Shown: piece by piece, positions 44,289-52,960 of the stretch
How positions within the stretch are numbered: position 1 is the first letter of the stretch
Layout: each line of letters opens with the position of its first letter
Source: Bacteroidetes bacterium UBA2475
Lineage (GTDB): Bacteria > Bacteroidota > Bacteroidia > B-17B0 > Aurantibacillaceae
Assembly (NCBI GenBank): GCA_002342065.1
Contig: DDPF01000009.1
Location: forward strand, 1-64,000
DNA length: 64,000 nt
Direction of reading: 5' to 3'
Notes under the pieces: model-generated
What the model saw: the letters and a program-made list of their open reading frames with translations, nothing else
Told to the model about the DNA's origin: nothing
Database searches by the model: none
Program-made: the position numbers and the translations under genes

Positions 44289-45179
44289 TTGAGGTTAACA
44301 ATTTACATAATAGTTTTAGTTGTAGCGGTTTTTTCGCAAAAACTTAATTGTCAAACTACGTCCTTTAAAGAAAATTTAAAGTGGGGAATCAAAGAAAATG
44401 AAAAAGTGATCATAAAACCTGTTTATGATACAGTTTTTAATTTTGATAATTCGGGAAAAGTTTGTTTAGCTTGTTTTAAAGCAAAAGCACCATCAGCAAA
44501 TAAGTTCATTAAAACAGTTACGGTTACTTATTCATGTAATTATTTAAATAAGGCGGGCGAGAAGTTAAAAATAAAAACGGATGAAACAGATACGTGTACG
44601 GTTTTCGCTTTGGGTAAAACAACAATAAAACAGTATAACGAAGATCCGAATTATTTTATTGTAAGCTCTAAAAATAAAAAATATTTGATCGGTAAAAATT
44701 TTAGTCAATCAATAACTAAAGGCTATAACGAAATTTATTTGACCTCAGAACCAAAGTTCATTATCACCGAAATAAAGAACGAGGAAAATATAGTTTACAC
44801 AGGTTTAATTGATCTTAAAGGCGATGAGGTTATACCATTTCAATATTCGGGTGTAAAAGTTAACAACAAAGATTCGGTAATTGTTGGATGCAGCGCAGGG
44901 ATTGGTGTTAATGGAGATGACGATATTTATGATTACAGCGGAAAAAAGCTTGCAAGTTACAAACGTCATATTGATATGGCAACAAAAAACTTTGTTATTT
45001 ACAAGATCTTTTACCCGAAAGAGTATTATATACTTTTAAATTTAAAGAATAAAGAAGAAACAATTTTTAGTGCCGATGAAGTTGTACCTTATGAAAAAGA
45101 TGAAGTTTTATTGCGTACAAAAAACGAATGGTTTGTTTTTAATTTAGCGTCTAAGAAAAGGAAACCATATAAAAAATAA
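44289..45179 (+). CDS. WG-repeat-like exported protein
   Basis: 296 residues. The start must be the TTG at 44289: an in-frame TAG lies three codons upstream and no ATG precedes the signal peptide (RLTIYIIVLVVAVFSQKLNC). The body starts with a WG repeat (KWGIKENEKVIIKPVYDTVFNF) and has a second, degenerate copy near TGLIDLKGDEVIPFQY. WG repeats are common in secreted Bacteroidota proteins of unknown role. Its last codons lie within the duplicated segment shared with gap. Confidence 0.75.
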   Translation: MRLTIYIIVLVVAVFSQKLNCQTTSFKENLKWGIKENEKVIIKPVYDTVFNFDNSGKVCLACFKAKAPSANKFIKTVTVTYSCNYLNKAGEKLKIKTDETDTCTVFALGKTTIKQYNEDPNYFIVSSKNKKYLIGKNFSQSITKGYNEIYLTSEPKFIITEIKNEENIVYTGLIDLKGDEVIPFQYSGVKVNNKDSVIVGCSAGIGVNGDDDIYDYSGKKLASYKRHIDMATKNFVIYKIFYPKEYYILLNLKNKEETIFSADEVVPYEKDEVLLRTKNEWFVFNLASKKRKPYKK

Positions 45180-45458
45180 CGAATCATATTCCGTTCTAAA
45201 ATGAAAAAAATAAGAGTTGCTATAAATGGTTTTGGAAGAATTGGTAGGGTGTATCTTCGTAACTGTATCAATGATCCTGCTATAGAAATTGTTGTTATAA
45301 ATGATCTTACCGATATAAAAAATAACGAATCATATTCCGTTCTAAAATGAAAAAAATAAGAGTTGCTATAAATGGTTTTGGAAGAATTGGTAGGGTGTAT
45401 CTTCGTAACTGTATCAATAATCCTGCTATAGAAATTGTTGTTATAAATGATCTTACCG
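45167..45458 (+). repeat. 146-bp tandem duplication of the gap 5' end
   Basis: 45167-45312 and 45313-45458 are identical except for one base (G at 45273, A at 45419). Each copy carries the last bases of the WG-repeat gene, the intergenic leader, and the first 112 bases of gap. The offset of 146 is not a multiple of three, so the first copy is cut short. A two-base overlap (AT) marks the junction. Confidence 0.95.
45201..45350 (+). pseudogene. Truncated duplicate of the gap N-terminus
   Basis: 49 codons: 37 match the GAPDH N-terminus (KIRVAINGFGRIGRVYLRNC) with Asp instead of Asn at the single differing site, then 12 junk residues (ending YSVLK) and a TGA that overlaps the ATG of the intact gap as ATGA. 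It could couple translation into gap or simply be a recent scar. Confidence 0.85.
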
Positions 45459-46342
45459 ATGCTCAAACCCTGGCTCATTTATTAAAGTACGATTCTATTC
45501 ACCGAAAATTTGAGGGAGAAATTAAAGTAGAGGGAAATAATTTAATTGTTAATGGTCAAAAAATAAAAATAGTTTCTCATAAAGATCCTGCACAGTTACC
45601 GTGGAAAGAAAATAACATTGATATTGTAGTTGAATGCACTGGCCATTTTTTAGATAAAGCAAGCGCTAACAAACATATTGAAGCGGGAGCAAAAAAAGTA
45701 ATTTTATCAGCGCCAGCAAAAGATGATGATATTCGCTCCATTGTTTTAGGTGTGAATGAAAATGTATTGCTAAGCAGCGATACGATCGTTTCTAACGCAA
45801 GCTGCACTACAAATTGTGCTGCGCCTATGCTAAAAGTTTTAGATCAGTTTGGAATAGAAGAAGCATATATTACAACGGTGCATTCATATACAAGCGATCA
45901 GCGTATTCATGATGCGCCACACAAAGATCTTCGCAGGGCAAGGGCAGCTGCAATGAGTATAATTCCAACATCAACAGGCGCAGCAAAAGCCATTACAAAA
46001 ATATTTCCGCATTTAGATGGAAAGATCGGAGGCTGTGGTATGAGGGTTCCTGTGCCGGATGGATCACTAACAGATATTACTTGTGTGCTAACAAAGATCC
46101 CAACTGTACAAGAAATTAACGATGCTTTTAAGTTAGCAGCACAAACACATTTAAAAGGAATTTTAGAATATACCGAAGACCCAATTGTAAGCATTGATGT
46201 GATCGGTAACGCCCATAGTGTTTTGTATGATGCCGAATTTACAAGTATAGTAGGTAACCTTGTAAAAATTATTGGTTGGTACGATAATGAATGGGGCTAT
46301 TGCAACCGCTTGGTTGAGCTAACACTAAAAATGGGAAAATAA
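45347..46342 (+). CDS. gap: Glyceraldehyde-3-phosphate dehydrogenase
   Basis: 331 residues, full length. Rossmann motif INGFGRIGR, catalytic Cys153 in SNASCTTNCAAP, HSYTSDQ, RRARAAAMSIIPTSTGAAKA and the C-terminal WYDNEWGYCNRL. It oxidises glyceraldehyde 3-phosphate in glycolysis/gluconeogenesis. Its leader and 5' end are duplicated immediately upstream. Confidence 0.97.
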   Translation: MKKIRVAINGFGRIGRVYLRNCINNPAIEIVVINDLTDAQTLAHLLKYDSIHRKFEGEIKVEGNNLIVNGQKIKIVSHKDPAQLPWKENNIDIVVECTGHFLDKASANKHIEAGAKKVILSAPAKDDDIRSIVLGVNENVLLSSDTIVSNASCTTNCAAPMLKVLDQFGIEEAYITTVHSYTSDQRIHDAPHKDLRRARAAAMSIIPTSTGAAKAITKIFPHLDGKIGGCGMRVPVPDGSLTDITCVLTKIPTVQEINDAFKLAAQTHLKGILEYTEDPIVSIDVIGNAHSVLYDAEFTSIVGNLVKIIGWYDNEWGYCNRLVELTLKMGK

Positions 46343-46363
46343 TTATCTTTTTCCAAATAAGCA

Positions 46364-46729
46364 TTATTTTAATTTGCAATCGTAATGTTTGTCGCCTTTG
46401 TTCGTAACAATAACGGATAAGTTAAACGATGATGCCGGAACAGAAGTAAGAATGGTTTCATTGTAAGGTTCTGTGTAGCTTAAACAATTATTTTTAGCCA
46501 CTCGCTTACTCACCATTTCAATTTTTTTATCTATTATTTGTGTCTCGTTTACGGTGGTTACAAATGATGTATCTGCAAGAGTTGTTGGAAAACCAGGAAA
46601 TAAGATCAATTCAGCTTTTCCTGTGGTAGTTGAAGTTCCGGTTTTTGTGATCGTACAAGCACAGGTTCTGTCTTTTTTGCAAGCAAAAGCAAGTAATGCC
46701 ACAATAGTTATTACGAAGTAGTTTTTCAT
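46364..46729 (-). CDS. Hypothetical small lipoprotein
   Basis: 121 residues. Lipobox LLAFAC near residues 12-17, followed by KKDRTCACTITKTG and a Thr-rich segment. The mature part has four further Cys, two in a CAC motif. No family recognised. It converges with gap. Confidence 0.6.
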   Translation of the reverse strand: MKNYFVITIVALLAFACKKDRTCACTITKTGTSTTTGKAELILFPGFPTTLADTSFVTTVNETQIIDKKIEMVSKRVAKNNCLSYTEPYNETILTSVPASSFNLSVIVTNKGDKHYDCKLK

Positions 46730-46774
46730 GTAAAATTTAAATAGAATTTAAACAAAGATAAAAAACCAACCGAT

Positions 46775-47656
46775 CTATGGTATAATTTTGATTTTACTTA
46801 CTACTGTTGCCATGTTAAACCAACCAACTGCTTTTGTTTTAGCACCTTCAGGTGTTGAAATATTTGTCCTGACATTTTCAGGGGTAGTTGCAAATAATCC
46901 GCCATTTTGAATTTGCGCAACTGCCTGAAATAAAAAATTATTGGTTTCGCGCGAAATAGAATGTATCTCCACTTTACATTTATCTCCCGAACGGTAATTT
47001 TGAAATCCTAAAAATATAGCAGGAGGCGTAAAATCAAGCGTGTCTACCCCGGCATTTGTAACCACGCCACCTGTGCCGTCAATGGCTGTATTTAAATCTC
47101 CGGGCTTATCAAATAAGGTATCATTTCTTGATGTTTTTATCCAGTAATAATCCGGATTATCATCTGCTTTATCCCTTGCCCATAAAAAACAATTGTAGAA
47201 GGGTGATGGCGGGCCAAAACCAGCGGTGCCATCGTTGTACACAGCGCTAATACTATCTAAAACGGCAGTACGTTTTTGTAACGATAAAGAACTATACACA
47301 TAACCGTCAATAGTAACATTTAATTCATATTGGTGATTAATGCGCGCAATTGTATCGGCATTTGTTAAAGGGAAAACATAATTGCCATTTGATGTATAAG
47401 TGAAATTGTATTGCACATTTGCTGTAAGGTCTTTTAAAATAACCTGAGCATTACTTACAGGAGGAGCTTCGCGATTGCTAAAATAATTATCGCTTGATAC
47501 TACGCGTATAGTTTGATTTGTTCTAAGATCGTTTACAAATGCATCTATCACATACAATTTTGCACCTTCATCCAGTTTTATTTGAATTACGTCTTCACAA
47601 GATGATAAAAAGAAAAGACCCGTAGTAAAAAATAAAAGTTTAATTATATTTTTCAT
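46775..47656 (-). CDS. DUF4249 lipoprotein
   Basis: 293 residues. N-terminal lipoprotein signal (FFLSSCEDVIQI), then DUF4249 features: LYVIDAFVNDLRTNQTIRVV, NAQVILKD, HQYELNVTIDGYVYSS and DYYWIKTSRND. The family is almost always encoded beside TonB-dependent receptors, as here (six bases after one), and may form part of an outer-membrane uptake unit. Substrate unknown. Confidence 0.87.
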   Translation of the reverse strand: MKNIIKLLFFTTGLFFLSSCEDVIQIKLDEGAKLYVIDAFVNDLRTNQTIRVVSSDNYFSNREAPPVSNAQVILKDLTANVQYNFTYTSNGNYVFPLTNADTIARINHQYELNVTIDGYVYSSLSLQKRTAVLDSISAVYNDGTAGFGPPSPFYNCFLWARDKADDNPDYYWIKTSRNDTLFDKPGDLNTAIDGTGGVVTNAGVDTLDFTPPAIFLGFQNYRSGDKCKVEIHSISRETNNFLFQAVAQIQNGGLFATTPENVRTNISTPEGAKTKAVGWFNMATVVSKIKIIP

Positions 47657-47662
47657 AATATC

Positions 47663-50020
47663 TTAAAAATTAAAGTTATATGTTAATGCCGGAACGATAG
47701 AACCTATCACAGAAAAACGCACTGCCTCTGTTTCAAAAGTAGACCCTTGTTTTGTTCTAAAATAAACACTGTAAGCATTTCTACGGTTATAGGCGTTATA
47801 TACGCTAATTACGATGTTTTGTTTGAACTTGCGTGTTTCGTTCTTTTTAAAATTATAAGTTGCGCCTAGATCCAATCGGTGATATGCCGGGATGCGATAA
47901 TTATTTCTTGTGCCTGTTGTATTATATGGAATATTTAAATTCTGAATACTGATCTTTGAATTAGGAAAGGTTGCAGGTGTGCCGCTTAACAGAACAAAAT
48001 TAGTTGACACACTCCAGCGTTTTGTTAACTCATAAGTAAGCACTGTGTTTAAGCAATGTGTGCGGTCGTAACGGCTAAAGAACCATTTGTCATTGCTAAT
48101 GCCATTTACCAAACGTTCGGTTTTACTTAATGTGTAACTGATCCAGCCGGTAAGTTTGCCTTTATTTTTTTTCACGTAAAACTCAGCACCATAAGCTCTG
48201 CCTAAGCCTTGTACTAATTGATTTTCGACTGTAGGATTAATAAAAAGGTTGGCATTATCTATATAATCTAATTGATTTTGTAAGTATTTGTAATATACTT
48301 CAACCGATGTTTCAAACATATTGTCTTTAAAATTCCTGAAATAGCCAACACTTCCCTGGTCTGCCAGTAACGGTTTTAAATTATTTGTTGCTAAAGTATA
48401 AACGTCTAGTGGCGTGCTGGCCGCCGTATTACTTATTAATTGTAAATATTGGGCCATACGGTTATAACTTGCTTTTATTGAACTGAAACTATTGATGACA
48501 TAGTTAACAGATAAACGCGGCTCCGGATTTACGTATGCTTTCATTACTTGCCCGTTCTCATATTTTTTTGAACTTTTAAGCGGAAGTTCTTCATTTGACA
48601 GAGTATCTCCAAATGTGTAAGCGGTACCTTTACCTATATAATTGTAAACACTTACGCGCAAACCATACTCCATTGTTAAGCGCGGCCTTATCTTATGTTC
48701 GTTGCCCATATACGCAGAGTATTCAATGCCATAACGCTTGTCGGCTTTAAATTTAATAGTCGTGTTCTCAAATTTACCGGTAGCATTATATGGTAAAAAG
48801 TCGTAAAACAATGCCTGAGCACCGAAGCGAATAGTATTTTTACTATTAGCATAAAACGAAAAATCATTTTTTAAACTATAATTAATAATCTGGCTTGTCC
48901 AATTAAATTGTTGGTTATTGCTTTCTTGTTTAAAATCTAACAGGTAATCATAATTACTATAAATAGCGGTTGTATTCATAAATAATTTATTATTAAAGAT
49001 ATGGTTCCATCTAAGTGTACCGGTGGTGTTTCCCCAATTAAATTTAAAACCTGGCGCACCAAAAGCATCGCGACCTAAATAGCCACTTGCAAAAACCGTA
49101 TTTTTATCATTAATACGCCAGTTTACTTTTGCAGTAAGGTCGTAAAAATAAAATACAGCATTCTTAATGGGGTTGGTTGATTTTACAAATGGTTTAACCA
49201 ATGCATCAATATAACTTCTTCTTCCGGCAATAATAAAACTGGCTTTATCTTTGGCAATTGGCCCTTCAATAGAGAGACGACTAAACACGGGTAGGCCTAT
49301 ACCTCCATTAACCGAAAGTTTTTTACTATTGCCTTCTTTCATCCTAACATCCAGTATTGAAGAAACCCTTCCGCCATATTGAGATGGGATACCACCCTTA
49401 ATTAATTTTACATCTTTAACCGCATCTGGATTAAACACCGAGAAAAAACCAAACAAGTGCGATGAGCTGTAAACAGGTGCTTCATCTAACAAAATTAAAT
49501 TCTGATCAATGTTCCCGCCGCGTACGTTAAAACCACTTGCGCCTTCACCTACCGTTGTAACACCTGGCAGCATTTGTATTGCGCGTACCACATCTACTTC
49601 ACCAAACAAAGCCGGTATTTTATTTATTTGTTTTATATCAAGTTTTGTAGTACCCATTTCGGTACTTTTAATGTTTTTGTCTTCTGCTTCGCCGGTAATA
49701 ATTACTTCATCCAGTTGTTTGCCTTCTTCGGCTAATTCATAATTCTTAATAATGTTCTTATCAAGGTTTACTGAAAAAGTAAAAGTTTTATAACCTATTA
49801 ATGAAACTGCAATTATGTGTTCGCCTTTTGGAAGTGTAAGAGAGAAAAAACCGTATTCATTTGCAGATGCGCCCACATTAGAACCCAGTTTATAAACTGT
49901 TGCACCAATTAATGATTCACCATTCTTAGTGTCCTTTACATAACCACTAATACTAAACTTATCCTGGCTAAAGGTTTTTAAAACAAAAAAACTTAAAAAA
50001 AGCAGTAAGCGAAGTTTCAT
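47663..50020 (-). CDS. TonB-dependent outer membrane receptor
   Basis: 785 residues. Signal peptide, CarboxypepD_reg-like domain (about 22-105, ISGYVKDTKNGESLIGATV), plug domain (about 110-225; FGEVDVVRAIQMLPGVTTVGEGASGFNVRGG, LDEAPVYSSSHLFGFFSVF), then a 22-strand-type barrel ending in ALTYNFNF with a C-terminal Phe. It imports an unknown ligand with the DUF4249 lipoprotein, as a small FecA-like rather than SusC/D-type pair. Confidence 0.92.
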   Translation of the reverse strand: MKLRLLLFLSFFVLKTFSQDKFSISGYVKDTKNGESLIGATVYKLGSNVGASANEYGFFSLTLPKGEHIIAVSLIGYKTFTFSVNLDKNIIKNYELAEEGKQLDEVIITGEAEDKNIKSTEMGTTKLDIKQINKIPALFGEVDVVRAIQMLPGVTTVGEGASGFNVRGGNIDQNLILLDEAPVYSSSHLFGFFSVFNPDAVKDVKLIKGGIPSQYGGRVSSILDVRMKEGNSKKLSVNGGIGLPVFSRLSIEGPIAKDKASFIIAGRRSYIDALVKPFVKSTNPIKNAVFYFYDLTAKVNWRINDKNTVFASGYLGRDAFGAPGFKFNWGNTTGTLRWNHIFNNKLFMNTTAIYSNYDYLLDFKQESNNQQFNWTSQIINYSLKNDFSFYANSKNTIRFGAQALFYDFLPYNATGKFENTTIKFKADKRYGIEYSAYMGNEHKIRPRLTMEYGLRVSVYNYIGKGTAYTFGDTLSNEELPLKSSKKYENGQVMKAYVNPEPRLSVNYVINSFSSIKASYNRMAQYLQLISNTAASTPLDVYTLATNNLKPLLADQGSVGYFRNFKDNMFETSVEVYYKYLQNQLDYIDNANLFINPTVENQLVQGLGRAYGAEFYVKKNKGKLTGWISYTLSKTERLVNGISNDKWFFSRYDRTHCLNTVLTYELTKRWSVSTNFVLLSGTPATFPNSKISIQNLNIPYNTTGTRNNYRIPAYHRLDLGATYNFKKNETRKFKQNIVISVYNAYNRRNAYSVYFRTKQGSTFETEAVRFSVIGSIVPALTYNFNF

Positions 50021-50255
50021 ATATCTTTTATTAATTTGAAGTATAACTAGTATTGTTTAAAAATGTTGTATTCCGGGCACAAAACTATGGAAACTTTAAT
50101 TGTCCCGCAAGTTTCCGTACCAAAAATTTGCCTTTTATGTAAAAAATAACCTGCCAGACTGTTTTTAGAGCGGTGAACAAACACTTACCAAGGGTAAGAC
50201 GTATGAAACGGGATTTACCCCTACGCTTTAGTATAAAAAAAGCCCGGTTTTTGAT

Positions 50256-50263
50256 TAAGTTTG
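50256..50263 (+). promoter_or_regulatory. Possible -7 promoter element for the DUF4349 gene
   Basis: TAAGTTTG fits TAnnTTTG exactly, 38 bases before the start codon. I see no good -33 TTTG at the usual distance. The rest of 50021-50301 shows nothing else I can support. Confidence 0.35.
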
Positions 50264-50301
50264 TATAAAGGCCTAAAGGTCAACTATAAAAACAGAAGAA
50301 A

Positions 50302-51147
50302 ATGAAATTTAAAATTATTATACTGTTATTTTTTGTGGTAACACTCTTGCTTTCTTGCAGTGGTGGGCATAAATCGGAGGATATGGAAGCCGGAATGGCA
50401 ATGAATATGACATCGCCACCTCCTCCACCAGGAACAGAAGAAGATGCTGGTGCTGTAGTGAATGACCCGCTTCCGAAACCTATTGAGCAAAAATTAATTA
50501 AGAACGGAGAGGTATCTTTTAAAGTAAAAAGCCTGGCAGATACCAAACAAAATGTACAAAAAGTACTTGCTTCGTTTAGCGGTTATATTGCAAAAGAGAA
50601 CAATTATGGTGGTAATGAGAATCCTTATGAGAATTTAATAGTTAGGGTCCCAAACAAGAATTTTGATAAATTTTTAGAACAAGTTTTAATTGGTGCTGAA
50701 GAAATTGATTCAAAAAATATAAATATTGACGATGTAACGGAGCAATTCGTTGACATAGAAGCGCGCTTAAAAAATAAAAAGCAACTTGAAACTAAATATC
50801 AGGAAATATTGGCAAAGGCAGATAAAATAGAAGATATTTTGAAGATCGAAAAAGAAATTTCGTTAATAAGAGAAGATATAGAAGCAAGTGAAGGCAGGTT
50901 AAAATATTTAAACAACCAGGTTTCATACAGCACCATTTCTTTACGCTATTACGAGAAAAGAACCAGCGGTTTTAATTTTGGTGGTAAATTGGGTAATGCT
51001 ATAAGTAATGGTAGCTATGGCTTTTTAAGCTTTTTAATTATAATGGTAAACCTTTGGCCGTTATGGTTAATTGGTGGCGTAACCTGGTTTTTAATTGTCA
51101 GAGCCATACGAAAGAACCGGAAAAAGAAAATGCAGGGAGTGCAATAA
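50302..51147 (+). CDS. DUF4349 lipoprotein with coiled coil and C-terminal membrane anchor
   Basis: 281 residues. Lipobox LLLSCSGG; Met/Pro-rich linker (about 30-55); DUF4349 core (KLIKNGEVSFKVKSL, NLIVRVPNKNFDKFL, VTEQFVDIEARLKNKKQLE, EDILKIEKEISLIREDIEASEGRLKYL); a C-terminal membrane helix (about 243-268) and a basic tail. It is probably an envelope protein; function unknown. Confidence 0.88.
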   Translation: MKFKIIILLFFVVTLLLSCSGGHKSEDMEAGMAMNMTSPPPPPGTEEDAGAVVNDPLPKPIEQKLIKNGEVSFKVKSLADTKQNVQKVLASFSGYIAKENNYGGNENPYENLIVRVPNKNFDKFLEQVLIGAEEIDSKNINIDDVTEQFVDIEARLKNKKQLETKYQEILAKADKIEDILKIEKEISLIREDIEASEGRLKYLNNQVSYSTISLRYYEKRTSGFNFGGKLGNAISNGSYGFLSFLIIMVNLWPLWLIGGVTWFLIVRAIRKNRKKKMQGVQ

Positions 51148-51173
51148 ATATTCTTTTTTTTCTTACCATTTAT

Positions 51174-52832
51174 CTACTTTACTTTAATAAGTACTACATT
51201 TTTCGAAACAGATTCAAAGGAACTAAATTCTTTTGATCTCTTGGTTTTTTTAAATTTCTGATTTGAATAAAAAATAAGTTGTTCAGCAACATTAAGTTTT
51301 GTCGCTATCGTATTATTTCTCATTGAAGGTGTAGTAATTATGCCTAATAATTCGCCAGTATTAGTAAAAATAGCTCCACCTAAGGCTATTCCTTCAGTTT
51401 TTAAGGATGTTTCAAAGTAATTGGAGAAATTCTCGAAACGTGCTTTTGATTTTAATTTCCCGGAAATTGTTTTAGGTTTATTTGTATTTGTATCCGACTT
51501 CGTAAAATATATAGAATAAAGTTCGCTTTCTAGGTCCAAATTGGCTTTTTCATAAAAAGTATAAGCAATATCATGAAGTGTATCCTTGCCAAGGTTATTG
51601 ATCTTTAAAATGGCAAGATTGTTCGCTTCATTTTTAATGATAACATCAGCAAGAAATTGTTTTATAGAATCATTACAATAAGCCTCAACAATTATTTCAG
51701 TATAACGACCAAAATTTACGGCACTGCTTAATATCAAACCTTGTTTATTTAAAATAAGCCCCATTGTTGCACTTTGAATACCATAATCTTTATTTGAAAT
51801 TATAAAATTATTGTCGTTTTTAATTTTAGGGTCAATAGGTTCAATAGTCAATTCATTTTCATACTCCCTGATAGTAAGCTTGTCGAACAAGGCAACTCCA
51901 ATACTTTTAATGCCGAGACCTACATTGGTTGATATAATATCTACATTTTCTTCTGAAAATAAGATCTCGTCATTTATACTATAAAATAAATTATTCTTTA
52001 TATAAATTATTTTGATCTTATTTATGCCATTGCCTTTTAAAGAGTAAGCAACGAAACCGTTTATTTTTTTTATTTCTTTTCCAGATCTTACTTTCCCAAG
52101 ATAACATTTGTGTTTTGATACTAAAAAATAATTATAATTCTCAGCATTTTCAAACCCAAAGATCAGGCCAGCCCTTGTAGTGTCGGAAAGATAATTTGAA
52201 TTGACAATACTTTCTACTGAAAAACACTTCGATCTTATTTTATGTGGAAAGGGTCTTACAATCCCGACGTTTTTTTTGCTAGTAAATTCGAGACCACCGA
52301 TTTTTATTTTTACAGAGCCGGTATCGTTGGCACTTAATTTCCAGTTGCCTCTGTTATCAATAAATTCTTCTTCAAAAACAGAGGCATGAGCGCCATTAGT
52401 TCCAAATTCATTATAATATTGATCTTTGCTTTTGCCATTTAGGTAGTCGACCATTTTTTTTGGTTTCCCATCTTCATAAAAATCTGTGCATGGCCCATTA
52501 AGGGTGCCTATGTGATTATAAGTATATTCTTTTTTTTTATTGCCATTAGGATAATACCAAATACATAAGCCGGAATAAATATTTTTTTGATCTGATGAAT
52601 CCTTTGCGGAAATTATTTTCCCTTGAAAATACAAGCTCGTATCCTTTGCATAGAATGAGCGATAAAAGTCAATTGTATCGGTTGTTTCTCTAAAATAAAA
52701 TGCTTCTTCTACAGATGAAAGTTTTCCGGATCTGTCAAAATAAGAAGTATTTATCGGTTTTTGAGACTGTATCTGAAAGAAAGCGCATAAAGATAAAAAC
52801 CAGGCAAAAGCTATATGTTTTTTTAAATTCAC
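51174..52832 (-). CDS. Secreted composite protein: MORN-like, LamG-like and protease-like regions
   Basis: 552 residues from the GTG at 52832, which gives a proper signal peptide (NLKKHIAFAWFLSLCAFFQIQSQ). An ATG 47 codons upstream would run into hisS and is rejected. Residues about 25-130 hold MORN-like toxin-antitoxin-type variants (YSGLCIWYYPNGNKKKEY, GPCTDFYEDGKPKKMV). About 145-330 resembles a concanavalin-like fold (FEEEFIDNRGNW, GLIFGFENAENYNYFLVS). About 340-530 looks like a trypsin-like fold (GLILSSAVNF, LAILKI, GIALGGAIFTNTGELLGIIT), but the catalytic Ser motif reads ALGGAIF, so it is probably inactive. Confidence 0.6.
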   Translation of the reverse strand: MNLKKHIAFAWFLSLCAFFQIQSQKPINTSYFDRSGKLSSVEEAFYFRETTDTIDFYRSFYAKDTSLYFQGKIISAKDSSDQKNIYSGLCIWYYPNGNKKKEYTYNHIGTLNGPCTDFYEDGKPKKMVDYLNGKSKDQYYNEFGTNGAHASVFEEEFIDNRGNWKLSANDTGSVKIKIGGLEFTSKKNVGIVRPFPHKIRSKCFSVESIVNSNYLSDTTRAGLIFGFENAENYNYFLVSKHKCYLGKVRSGKEIKKINGFVAYSLKGNGINKIKIIYIKNNLFYSINDEILFSEENVDIISTNVGLGIKSIGVALFDKLTIREYENELTIEPIDPKIKNDNNFIISNKDYGIQSATMGLILNKQGLILSSAVNFGRYTEIIVEAYCNDSIKQFLADVIIKNEANNLAILKINNLGKDTLHDIAYTFYEKANLDLESELYSIYFTKSDTNTNKPKTISGKLKSKARFENFSNYFETSLKTEGIALGGAIFTNTGELLGIITTPSMRNNTIATKLNVAEQLIFYSNQKFKKTKRSKEFSSFESVSKNVVLIKVK

Positions 52833-52934
52833 AATCAGGTTGGAAGACTCTAAAAGTACAATATTATTAACAGTTGAGGGGTTAAACAGGATGATTTTTT
52901 CCAGAAAAAGAAAAGGTAATAGCCATAAAATCCT

Positions 52935-52942
52935 TAAGTTTG
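52935..52942 (+). promoter_or_regulatory. Possible -7 promoter element for the hisS operon
   Basis: TAAGTTTG matches TAnnTTTG exactly and lies 18 bases before the hisS start. It is the same octamer as upstream of the DUF4349 gene. No clear -33 element. Confidence 0.4.
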
Positions 52943-52960
52943 TGTTTATTAAGAATTTAA

